6,218 nucleotides of DNA from an uncultured bacterium (GTDB lineage: Bacteria; Bacillota; Clostridia; Oscillospirales; Oscillospiraceae), in the NCBI GenBank assembly GCA_905214155.1, contig CAJMLC010000115.1, forward strand, positions 1 through 6,218, given 5' to 3'. This document shows, piece by piece, positions 1 through 6,001 of this stretch (within the stretch, counting starts at the first letter, position 1; the number at the start of each line of letters is the position of its first letter). Under the pieces are notes generated by a model. It searched no databases, was not told the DNA's origin, and worked only from the letters and a program-made list of their open reading frames with translations. The position numbers were made by a program, and so were the translations under genes.

Positions 1-28
1 GATCAATCCCGGCGCTGCCGTATCGTTA

Positions 29-44
29 TATGTTTTTCAACATA
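29..44. repeat. Short inverted repeat upstream of the mdh promoter
   Basis: TATGTT and AACATA form a perfect 6-bp inverted repeat around the 4-base spacer TTTC. It lies about 20 bases upstream of the proposed -35 of the dehydrogenase promoter, so it could be a binding site for a dimeric activator or repressor. It could also be chance, because this stretch is AT-rich. It does not fit the Rex operator (TTGTTAA-N4-TTAACAA type), whose TGTT and AACA cores are spaced differently. No regulator can be named. Confidence 0.3.
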
Positions 45-63
45 ACAAATCCCAAATAAGCAT

Positions 64-92
64 TTCAATTCGCCTTTTTATATCGATATAAT
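64..92 (+). promoter_or_regulatory. Probable sigma-A-type promoter of mdh
   Basis: A perfect -10 hexamer TATAAT lies at 87-92. With a 17-base spacer the -35 is TTCAAT (64-69), which matches only three of six consensus bases. A start site near base 99 would give a leader of about 60 bases before the mdh start codon. A weak -35 together with palindromes on the -10 and start region suggests a regulated promoter. The -10 is convincing; the -35 and start site are inferred. Confidence 0.6.
79..90. promoter_or_regulatory. 12-bp perfect palindrome overlapping the mdh -10 region
   Basis: TATATCGATATA is its own reverse complement and shares its last four bases with the TATAAT hexamer. It abuts a second inverted repeat at 91-105. 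A protein bound here would cover the -10 element. The repeat is made mostly of A and T, so chance is a real alternative. Confidence 0.35.
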
Positions 93-105
93 CTTACCGT
101 AAGAT
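91..105. promoter_or_regulatory. Candidate operator at the mdh transcription start
   Basis: ATCTTAC and GTAAGAT are perfect 7-bp arms around a single central C. The repeat begins inside the proposed -10 and runs over the predicted transcription start, the classic position for a repressor site. With only one base between the arms it is unlikely to fold as an RNA hairpin, so DNA binding by a dimeric regulator is the better reading. The regulator is not identifiable from the window. Confidence 0.45.
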
Positions 106-162
106 AGCGGCCATACTACGAGAGGGAACCGCAATACAGAATATGAAAAGGGGAGTATCACA

Positions 163-1113
163 ATGAGTAAGATCACTGTTATCGGCGCTGGCAATGTGGG
201 GGCAACCATCGCGAATGACCTGATGATCCAGGGGATCGCATCGGAGATCGTTCTGATCGACATCAACCGGCCGAAGGCGTTCGGCGAGGCGCTGGACATC
301 TATCAGGGCGTGCCGTACTGCGCGCCGGCCATCGTCCGTTCCGGCGACTATCCCGCTGCCGCCGATTCCGACATCGTCGTCATCACGTCCGGCATGCCGC
401 GCAAGGCCGGTCAGTCCCGTCTGGAGCTGGCGCAGGTCAACGTCAATATCATGAAGGACATCGCGTCCAAGATCGTCCCGGTCGCGCCGAACGCGCTCTA
501 TGTCATCGTGTCCAACCCGGTCGACGTGCTGACCTATGTGTTCCATAAGGTCTCCGGCGTGCCCGAAAATCATATCATCGGCTCCGGCACCATTCTCGAC
601 ACCAGCCGCCTGCAGGCCGCGCTGGCCCGCCGGTTCCACATCAGCCCGAAGAACGTCCACGCGCACGTCTACGGCGAGCACGGCGATTCGTCCTTCGTGC
701 CCTGGTCCCTCGTCCACATCGCAAACAACCACATCGACAGCTATCGCGACCATTCGCCCGACAAGGGCAGCATCGAATGGAATGGCCCGGCGGACTATGC
801 TGACATGGAAGAGTTCGTCAAGAAGTCCGGCGCGCAGGTCATCAAGAACAAGGGCGCGACGTTCTATGCGGTGGCCGTTTCAGTCTGTCATCTCTGCAAG
901 TGCCTCCAGAGCACGGCGGGCACGGCCCTGACCGTCTCGACGCTGATGCACGGCGAATACGGCGTGGACGACGTCTGCCTGTCGACGCTCGCGCTGGTCG
1001 ACCGCACGGGCGTGCGCGGCAAGATCCTCAACCACCTGACTGAGGACGAGATCGCCAAGCTGCGCCACAGCGCCGATTGCCTCCGGGCCGTCATCGACAA
1101 CGTTGAGATCTAA
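163..1113 (+). CDS. mdh: NAD-dependent malate dehydrogenase (lactate dehydrogenase-like fold)
   Basis: A 316-residue cytoplasmic 2-hydroxyacid dehydrogenase, predicted to interconvert oxaloacetate and L-malate with NAD(H). Visible features are the Rossmann motif GAGNVG (8-13), an acidic residue ending the second strand (D33, favouring NAD over NADP), catalytic-loop Arg86 (LDH Arg109), Asp146 (168), Arg149 (171) and the proton relay His173 in GEHGD (195). The segments GSGTILDTSR and KGATFY are typical of L-lactate dehydrogenases, and an automatic annotation could well say LDH. However, the specificity position (LDH Gln102) is Arg80 in MPRKAGQSR, as in malate dehydrogenases such as that of Bacillus. 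The neighbouring fumarase supports malate. The start is preceded by AGGGGAG (149-155) at 7 bases. Length is normal for the family. The fold is certain; the malate specificity is inferred. Confidence 0.8.
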   Translation: MSKITVIGAGNVGATIANDLMIQGIASEIVLIDINRPKAFGEALDIYQGVPYCAPAIVRSGDYPAAADSDIVVITSGMPRKAGQSRLELAQVNVNIMKDIASKIVPVAPNALYVIVSNPVDVLTYVFHKVSGVPENHIIGSGTILDTSRLQAALARRFHISPKNVHAHVYGEHGDSSFVPWSLVHIANNHIDSYRDHSPDKGSIEWNGPADYADMEEFVKKSGAQVIKNKGATFYAVAVSVCHLCKCLQSTAGTALTVSTLMHGEYGVDDVCLSTLALVDRTGVRGKILNHLTEDEIAKLRHSADCLRAVIDNVEI

Positions 1114-1331
1114 GGCAACACCGCACAATCGCGTCGGCACGCTTCGGCGGATCTTTTCCGCCAATTCTTCGGCTTGAAAAGTTTGAAATATTGCGCAGCC
1201 GTTGGCGACGAAGGAGCCTTACGGATGCGGTATGCCCCTTGCGGGTACACAAAGTATTCCTGCACTTTTCAAATCTCGACTTGACGAAAAATTTCTCGCC
1301 GAATCTGCTTGCCGAATTGTGCGGTGCTGCC
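1114..1331. mobile_element. MITE-like nested inverted-repeat element
   Basis: The ends are 16-base terminal inverted repeats matching at 15 of 16 positions: GGCAACACCGCACAAT (1114-1129) against the complement of 1316-1331. Three further inverted pairs nest inside in matching order: TCGGCA (1134-1139 with 1310-1315), TTCGGCG (1143-1149 with 1297-1303) and TTGAAAAGT (1174-1182 with 1264-1272). The whole can thus fold into one long imperfect hairpin. A local hairpin GGCGGA/TCCGCC sits at 1146-1162. No transposase is encoded, so if mobile it would move in trans. A TA lies one base outside each end (1111-1112 and 1333-1334), which could be a Tc1/IS630-type target duplication but is too short to prove it. 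The element begins directly after the mdh stop codon and leaves the protein intact. A non-mobile intergenic palindromic repeat is the alternative. Confidence 0.65.
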
Positions 1332-1336
1332 ATAAT
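1309..1336 (+). promoter_or_regulatory. Candidate promoter of the fumC-hdrBCA-mvhD operon
   Basis: TTGCCG (1309-1314, four of six -35 matches) and CATAAT (1331-1336, five of six -10 matches) are 16 bases apart. Transcription would start near 1343, giving a leader of about 90 bases. The -35 lies in the right arm of the inverted-repeat element and the -10 begins on its last base, so the insertion itself would have built this promoter. An alternative -35, TTGACG (1281-1286), has a better hexamer but only a poor -10 (TCTGCT, 1304-1309) at 17 bases. Read-through from mdh is also possible. Confidence 0.4.
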
Positions 1337-1354
1337 AAATTAGAGTTTCCAGAA

Positions 1355-1386
1355 GAGACCGTCCGCGCGGAACCGCGGACGATCTC
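1355..1386 (+). promoter_or_regulatory. Strong hairpin in the fumC leader
   Basis: An 8-bp stem, CGTCCGCG with CGCGGACG (1360-1367 and 1374-1381), closes the 6-base loop CGGAAC. After one C-A mismatch a further 4-bp stem, GAGA with TCTC, extends it to twelve pairs. No T-run follows, so it is not a standard rho-independent terminator on the + strand. The A-rich stretch at 1404-1413 and the fumC ribosome binding site come after it. It may stabilise the operon mRNA, mark the 3' end of the mdh message, or bind a regulator. No known riboswitch class is recognised. Confidence 0.45.
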
Positions 1387-1432
1387 ATCGAAGCATCCTG
1401 AATACTAAAAAAACTGGGAGGATACATACACG

Positions 1433-2809
1433 ATGGAATATCGCATCGAGCACGATTCCATGGGCGAGGTCAAGGTCCCGGCCGACAAATACTGGGCCGC
1501 ACAGACCGAGCGTAGCCATGAGAATTTCCCGATCGGCGTGGGCCTCGAGACGATGCCGCGCGAGATCACCTATGCCTTCGGCATCCTGAAGCAGGCCGCC
1601 GCGCGCGCAAACCACGCGCTCAAGCCCGAAAAGATGACTGCGGAAAAGCTCGCCGTCATCGAGCAGGCCTGTCAGGAGGTCGCGTCCGGCAAGCTGAACG
1701 ACCATTTCCCGCTGGTCGTCTGGCAGACCGGCTCCGGCACACAGTCGAACATGAACGCCAACGAAGTCATTGCCAACCGCGGCAATGAGCTGGCAGGCAA
1801 AAAGCTGCTGCACCCGAACGACGATATCAACATGTCCCAGTCGTCGAACGACACGTTCCCCACGGCAATGCACATTGCCGCTGTCCTCGCGCTGGAGGAC
1901 AAGGTCCTGCCCGCGATCGACAAACTGGCCGCGACGTTCCGCCGCCTCGAAGAAGAAAACGAGGGCATCGTCAAATCCGGACGGACCCATCTGCAGGACG
2001 CCACGCCGATCAAATTCTCGCAGGAGATCTCCGGCTGGCGCACGAGCCTGGAAAAAGACAAGAATATGATCGAGATCGCCCTGCCGGAGCTGCGGGAGCT
2101 GGCCCTCGGCGGCACCGCCGTCGGCACCGGACTGAACGCGCCGAAGGGCTTCGACGTCAAGGTGGCCGAAGAGGTCTCCGCGCTGACGGGACGGGAGTTC
2201 CGCACGGCGGAAAACAAGTTCCACGCGCTGACGAGCAAGGACGAGATCGTATTCGCGCACGGCGCGCTCAAGGCGCTGGCGGCGGACATGATGAAGATCG
2301 CAAACGACGTCCGCTGGCTGGCCTCCGGCCCGCGCGACGGTCTCGGCGAGATCTTCATCCCCGAGAACGAGCCCGGCTCCTCCATCATGCCCGGCAAGGT
2401 CAACCCGACGCAGTGCGAAGCGGTCACGATGGTGGCCGTGCAGGTCATGGGCAACGACGTGGCCGTCGGCCTGGCGGCCAGCCAGGGCAACTTCGAGCTG
2501 AACGTGTTCATGCCCGTCTGCATCTACAACTTCCTGCAGTCCGCGCGTCTGCTGGCCGAGAGCATCGAGTCGTTCAACGACCGCTGCGCGTTCGGCATCC
2601 GCGCCAACCGCGAGAAGATGGCGCACAATCTGCACAATTCGCTGATGCTGGTCACGGCGCTGAACCCCTACATCGGCTATGAAAACGCCGCAAAGACCGC
2701 CAAAAAGGCGTATAAAGAGAACATCTCGCTGAAGGAAGCGTGCGTGGCGCTCGGCTTCCTGACGGCGGAAAAATTTGACGAAGTGTTCCATCCGGAACAG
2801 ATGGTCTAA
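1433..2809 (+). CDS. fumC: Class II fumarate hydratase (fumarase C)
   Basis: A 458-residue cytoplasmic enzyme for the reversible hydration of fumarate to L-malate, of the iron-independent homotetrameric class. Family signatures in order are TGSGTQSNMNAN (99-110), SSNDT (137-141), SGRTHLQDATP with His186 (E. coli FumC His188), and the fumarase/aspartase superfamily signature GSSIMPGKVN (315-324), where Ser316 corresponds to the catalytic Ser318. GKVNPTQCEA is the fumarase form; aspartase usually has AKVNPV here, and argininosuccinate lyase differs more widely. Length is normal. GGGAGG (1416-1421) lies 11 bases before the ATG, slightly far, but the protein begins in the usual place for FumC (DSMG near residue 8). 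Only 16 bases separate its stop from hdrB, so the two are co-transcribed. It would use the malate made by the upstream dehydrogenase or supply malate to it. Confidence 0.97.
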   Translation: MEYRIEHDSMGEVKVPADKYWAAQTERSHENFPIGVGLETMPREITYAFGILKQAAARANHALKPEKMTAEKLAVIEQACQEVASGKLNDHFPLVVWQTGSGTQSNMNANEVIANRGNELAGKKLLHPNDDINMSQSSNDTFPTAMHIAAVLALEDKVLPAIDKLAATFRRLEEENEGIVKSGRTHLQDATPIKFSQEISGWRTSLEKDKNMIEIALPELRELALGGTAVGTGLNAPKGFDVKVAEEVSALTGREFRTAENKFHALTSKDEIVFAHGALKALAADMMKIANDVRWLASGPRDGLGEIFIPENEPGSSIMPGKVNPTQCEAVTMVAVQVMGNDVAVGLAASQGNFELNVFMPVCIYNFLQSARLLAESIESFNDRCAFGIRANREKMAHNLHNSLMLVTALNPYIGYENAAKTAKKAYKENISLKEACVALGFLTAEKFDEVFHPEQMV

Positions 2810-2825
2810 GCCCGGAGGACAGAAA

Positions 2826-3617
2826 ATGAGATTTAGTTATTTCCCCGGCTGCACGCTCAAGACAAAGGGCGCGCAGCTGGACGCCTGCGGCCGCCGCGCC
2901 GCCGAGGCGCTCGGCTTTGAGCTCTGCGAACTGCCGGAATGGCAGTGCTGCGGCGCGGTCTATCCGCAGGCGACGGATGAGATCGCGACGCGCCTGTCCT
3001 CTGTCCGCGCGCTGGCCGCGGCGGACGCCGCCGGGCAGGAGCTCGTGACGCTCTGTTCCGCCTGTCATCACGTGATCAAGCGCGTGAACGGCGACATGCA
3101 GCGCAACGACGACATCCGCATGAAGGTCAACAACTACCTGCAGCTGGACATGCCCTACGAGGGGCAGACGACGGTGCTGCACTACTTAGAGGTCCTGCGC
3201 GACCGCATCGGCTGGGACGCCGTGGCCGCGAAGGTCCAAAACCCGCTCAAGGGCAAAAAGATCGGCGCGTATTACGGCTGTCTGCTGCTGCGGCCGAGCC
3301 GCGAGATGCAGTTTGACGACCCCGAAAATCCGACGATCCTCGAGGATTTCATCCGGGCCATTGGCGCGGAGCCGGTCTATTACGGCATGCGCAACGAGTG
3401 CTGCGGCGGCTATACCACCATTGAGAACCGCGCTTACGCTTCGAAGCAGGCACAGAAGATCGCAGACAGCGCGAAGGCGCAGGGGGCCGAGCTGCTGATC
3501 ACGGCATGTCCCCTCTGTCTCTACAATCTGAGCCAGAATACGGACGGCACGCTGCCCGTCCGGTACTTTACAGAACTTTTGGCCGAGGCGCTCGGCGTCG
3601 GGGAGGATGCGGAATGA
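2826..3617 (+). CDS. hdrB: CoB-CoM heterodisulfide reductase subunit B-like (HdrB)
   Basis: A 263-residue cytoplasmic protein with two complete CCG-type motifs: Cys9, Cys41-Cys42, Cys77-x2-Cys80, and Cys152, Cys192-Cys193, Cys228-x2-Cys231. In methanogen HdrB these hold two non-cubane [4Fe-4S] clusters that reduce the disulfide substrate; all ten cysteines are present here, so a catalytically competent subunit is expected. Outside methanogens the substrate is usually unknown, because CoM and CoB are absent. In both motifs 34 residues separate the CC pair from CxxC. The start at MRFSYFPGC is chosen over an upstream in-frame ATG inside fumC because GGAGG (2814-2818) lies 7 bases before it and the homologous N-terminus begins here. 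Its stop overlaps the hdrC start in ATGA. Confidence 0.93.
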   Translation: MRFSYFPGCTLKTKGAQLDACGRRAAEALGFELCELPEWQCCGAVYPQATDEIATRLSSVRALAAADAAGQELVTLCSACHHVIKRVNGDMQRNDDIRMKVNNYLQLDMPYEGQTTVLHYLEVLRDRIGWDAVAAKVQNPLKGKKIGAYYGCLLLRPSREMQFDDPENPTILEDFIRAIGAEPVYYGMRNECCGGYTTIENRAYASKQAQKIADSAKAQGAELLITACPLCLYNLSQNTDGTLPVRYFTELLAEALGVGEDAE

Positions 3618-3997
3618 AGGAAGATCTGATGAACGAAATTCAGCGCATCGCCGGCGTCAACCCGCGCAAGTGCATGCGCTGCGGCAAATGCTCCGGCGCG
3701 TGTCCGGCCTATGACGAGATGGAATACCATCCGCACCAGTTCGTCTCCATGGTCGAAAACGGCCGCATCGACGAGCTGATGGCCTCGAAGGGCATCTACA
3801 CCTGCCTGAGCTGCTTTGCCTGTGTCGAGCGCTGTCCGCGCAATGTCGAGCCGGCGAAGCTCATCGAGGCCGTCCGTCTCGCGGTCATCCGCCAGCAGGG
3901 CATGAACCACCTTGCGCCGGAGCAGATCCCGGAGCTGCTCGACGACGAGCTGCCGCAGCAGGCCATCACCAGCGCATTCCGGAAATACAGAAAGTAA
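3614..3997 (+). CDS. hdrC: Heterodisulfide reductase subunit C-like (HdrC), short form
   Basis: A 127-residue ferredoxin-like protein with two [4Fe-4S] motifs: Cys20-x2-Cys23-x2-Cys26-x3-Cys30-Pro and Cys64-x2-Cys67-x2-Cys70-x3-Cys74-Pro. In Hdr complexes HdrC passes electrons from HdrA to the catalytic HdrB. It is shorter than the archaeal subunit as I recall it (about 180 residues), with little helical tail after the second motif. The ATG overlaps the hdrB stop (ATGA), and GGGAGG (3601-3606) lies 7 bases upstream, inside hdrB, indicating translational coupling. A second ATG at residue 6 has a weaker binding site. No membrane segment is present, so it is the cytoplasmic form and not a membrane-bound HdrDE-type partner. 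Confidence 0.9.
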   Translation: MKEDLMNEIQRIAGVNPRKCMRCGKCSGACPAYDEMEYHPHQFVSMVENGRIDELMASKGIYTCLSCFACVERCPRNVEPAKLIEAVRLAVIRQQGMNHLAPEQIPELLDDELPQQAITSAFRKYRK

Positions 3998-4009
3998 GGG
4001 GGGACGAAG

Positions 4010-6001
4010 ATGCAGAGAATCGGTGTATTTGTCTGTCATTGCGGCACGAACATCGCCGCGACGGTAGACGTCGAACGGGTCGCGGAGACCCTCGGGCATG
4101 AACCCGGTGTTGTCTTCGCCACCCACTATCCCTATATGTGCTCGCAGACCGGGCAGGACATGATCCGCGAGAAGATCGCAGAATACGCGCTGACGGGCGT
4201 GGTCATCTGTTCCTGCTCGCCGCGTATGCACGAGCAGACGTTCCGCAAGGCCTGTGAAAAGGCTGGGTTGAACGGCTACATGGTCGAGATCGCGAACATC
4301 CGCGAGCAGTGCTCCTGGATCCACAAGGACAAGGAAGAGGCGACCGAGAAGGCCGTGATCCTTGGCCGCGCGGCCATCGCGAAGGTGCAGCTCAACGCGC
4401 CGCTCACCGCGGGCACCAGCCCCGTCACGAAGCGCGCGCTCGTCATCGGCGGCGGCATCGCCGGCATCCAGACCGCGCTCGACATCGCGGAGGCCGGCTT
4501 TGAGGTCGACATCGTCGAGAAAAAGCCGACCATCGGCGGCAAGATGACCCAGATCGACAAGACGTTCCCGACGCTCGACTGCGCGGCGTGCATCCTGACG
4601 CCGAAGATGGTCGACTGCGCGCAGAACGAAAAGATCCATATCTACGCCTACTCCGAGGTGGAGTCGGTCGGCGGCTTCGTCGGCAACTTCCACGTCAAGA
4701 TCCGCCGCAAGGCCCGCTTCGTCGACGAGACGAAGTGCACCGGCTGCGGCGCATGTACCGAAAAATGCCCGCAGAAGAAGGTCCCGAACGAGTTCAACCT
4801 CGGCCTCGACACCCGCCGCGCCATCTATATCCCGTTTGCGCAGGCTGTGCCGAAGGTGGCGACCATCGACGCCGACTACTGCAACATGCTGAAAAACGGC
4901 AAGTGCGGCGTCTGCGCCAAGGTCTGCACGGCGGGCGCCATTGACTACAAGCAGCAGGACACCGTCATCGAGCAGGAATACGGCGCGATCGTCGCCGCGA
5001 CGGGCTTCGACCCGATCAAGCTCGACCAGTTTGACGAGTTCGCCTACTCCAAGAGCCCCGATGTCGTCAGTTCGCTCGAATTCGAGCGCCTGATGAACGC
5101 GGCCGGCCCCACGGGCGGCACGCTCCTTCGTCCGTCCGACGGCGCGCACCCGAAGACCATCGTCTTCGTGCAGTGCGTCGGCTCCCGGTGTGACGGCGCG
5201 CAGAAGGGCAAGAGCTATTGCTCGAAGATCTGCTGCATGTACACGGCGAAGCACGCGATGCTCTGCCGCGAAAAATATCCCGATACCGACGTCTACGTGT
5301 TCTACATCGACGTGCGTACCCCCGGCAAGCTCTTTGACGAGTTCTACCGCCGCGCCGTCGAGGAATACGGTGTCCATTACATCAAGGGCATGGTCGGCAA
5401 GGTCGTGCCCGAGGGCGGCAAGCTGAAGGTGCAGGCGAGCGACCTGCTCGATAACCGCCAGCTCCATATCGACGCCGACATGGTCGTCCTGGCCGCGGCC
5501 ATCGAGCCGGACAAGTCGGCGAGAAGCATCGCCACAATGCTGACCGCGTCGATGGACACGAACGACTTCTTCACCGAGGCGCACCCGAAGCTCCGTCCGG
5601 TCGAAAGCCCGACGGCGGGCGTCTTCCTCTCCGGCACGTGCCAGGGCCCGAAGGACATCCCCGAGACGGTCGCCCAGGCGTCCGCCGCAGCGGCAAAGGT
5701 CATCGGCCTTCTGTGCAAGGACAGCCTGACCTGCAACCCGTGCACGGCGCAGCCGGACGAGATGATGTGCAACGGCTGCTCGAGCTGTGAAAAGGTCTGC
5801 CCGTACGGCGCCATTACGTACATCGACAAAGAATTCCGTGGCCCGAACCGCACGACGCTCATCCGCCGCGTGGCGCAGGTCAACCCGGCGGTCTGTCAGG
5901 GCTGCGGCGCGTGCACGGTCGCGTGCCCGTCCGGCGCGATGGATCTCAAGGGCTTCTCGAACAAACAGATCATGGCGGAGGTGGACGCGATATGCAGGTA
6001 A
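4010..6001 (+). CDS. hdrA: FAD-containing heterodisulfide reductase subunit A (HdrA)
   Basis: A 663-residue flavoprotein, the site of electron bifurcation in HdrABC complexes. Order of parts: an N-terminal domain with CHCGTNI (Cys9, Cys11) and further cysteines at 44, 67 and 69; a thioredoxin-reductase-like FAD domain starting with GGGIAG (147-152) and Glu170; the conserved stretch CAACILTPKM (191-200); an inserted ferredoxin domain (Cys243, 246, 249, 253, and Cys291-x7-Cys299-x2-Cys302-x3-Cys306); a cysteine-rich stretch (Cys389, 394, 404, 408, 409); and a C-terminal ferredoxin domain (Cys587, 590, 593, 597 and Cys629, 632, 635, 639). The last domain is the expected contact to MvhD. An extra pair, Cys575/Cys578, precedes it. 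Length is as expected. The G-run at 3998-4003 serves as ribosome binding site 6 bases upstream. Related bifurcating complexes produce reduced ferredoxin; that product is inferred here. Confidence 0.96.
   Translation: MQRIGVFVCHCGTNIAATVDVERVAETLGHEPGVVFATHYPYMCSQTGQDMIREKIAEYALTGVVICSCSPRMHEQTFRKACEKAGLNGYMVEIANIREQCSWIHKDKEEATEKAVILGRAAIAKVQLNAPLTAGTSPVTKRALVIGGGIAGIQTALDIAEAGFEVDIVEKKPTIGGKMTQIDKTFPTLDCAACILTPKMVDCAQNEKIHIYAYSEVESVGGFVGNFHVKIRRKARFVDETKCTGCGACTEKCPQKKVPNEFNLGLDTRRAIYIPFAQAVPKVATIDADYCNMLKNGKCGVCAKVCTAGAIDYKQQDTVIEQEYGAIVAATGFDPIKLDQFDEFAYSKSPDVVSSLEFERLMNAAGPTGGTLLRPSDGAHPKTIVFVQCVGSRCDGAQKGKSYCSKICCMYTAKHAMLCREKYPDTDVYVFYIDVRTPGKLFDEFYRRAVEEYGVHYIKGMVGKVVPEGGKLKVQASDLLDNRQLHIDADMVVLAAAIEPDKSARSIATMLTASMDTNDFFTEAHPKLRPVESPTAGVFLSGTCQGPKDIPETVAQASAAAAKVIGLLCKDSLTCNPCTAQPDEMMCNGCSSCEKVCPYGAITYIDKEFRGPNRTTLIRRVAQVNPAVCQGCGACTVACPSGAMDLKGFSNKQIMAEVDAICR

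Noticed and set aside
29..44. Rex (NADH-sensing) operator upstream of mdh
   Set aside because: Rex would make sense for a fermentative dehydrogenase, but its TGTT and AACA cores are 8 bases apart, against 4 here, and the flanks do not fit.
163..1113. Plain L-lactate dehydrogenase call
   Set aside because: Overall similarity supports it, but Arg at the Gln102 position and the fumarase neighbour favour malate.
1146..1162. Rho-independent terminator for mdh
   Set aside because: The GGCGGA/TCCGCC hairpin is followed by AATTCTTCGG, not a T-run, and is better explained as internal structure of the repeat element.
1091..1333. An 80-codon - strand frame and a TTG-started + strand frame (1202-1408) across the inverted-repeat element
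   Set aside because: Both follow the repeat's own sequence. The - strand frame starts at the element's edge without a ribosome binding site and ends inside mdh; the + strand frame has a weak start and no domain. Neither looks translated, though such frames may recur wherever the element is copied.
1385..2791. A 468-codon open frame on the - strand across fumC
   Set aside because: It mirrors a clear fumarase, has the same GC-driven composition and no family motif.
1433..2809. Aspartate ammonia-lyase
   Set aside because: The same superfamily signature is present, but GKVNPTQCEA and GTQSNMN are the fumarase forms.
3521..5584. A 687-codon open frame on the - strand across hdrB, hdrC and hdrA
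   Set aside because: It is antisense to three genes with unmistakable cysteine motifs. It is rich in Asp, Arg, Ala, Val and His, as expected from the complement of GC-rich codons, and shows no recognisable domain.
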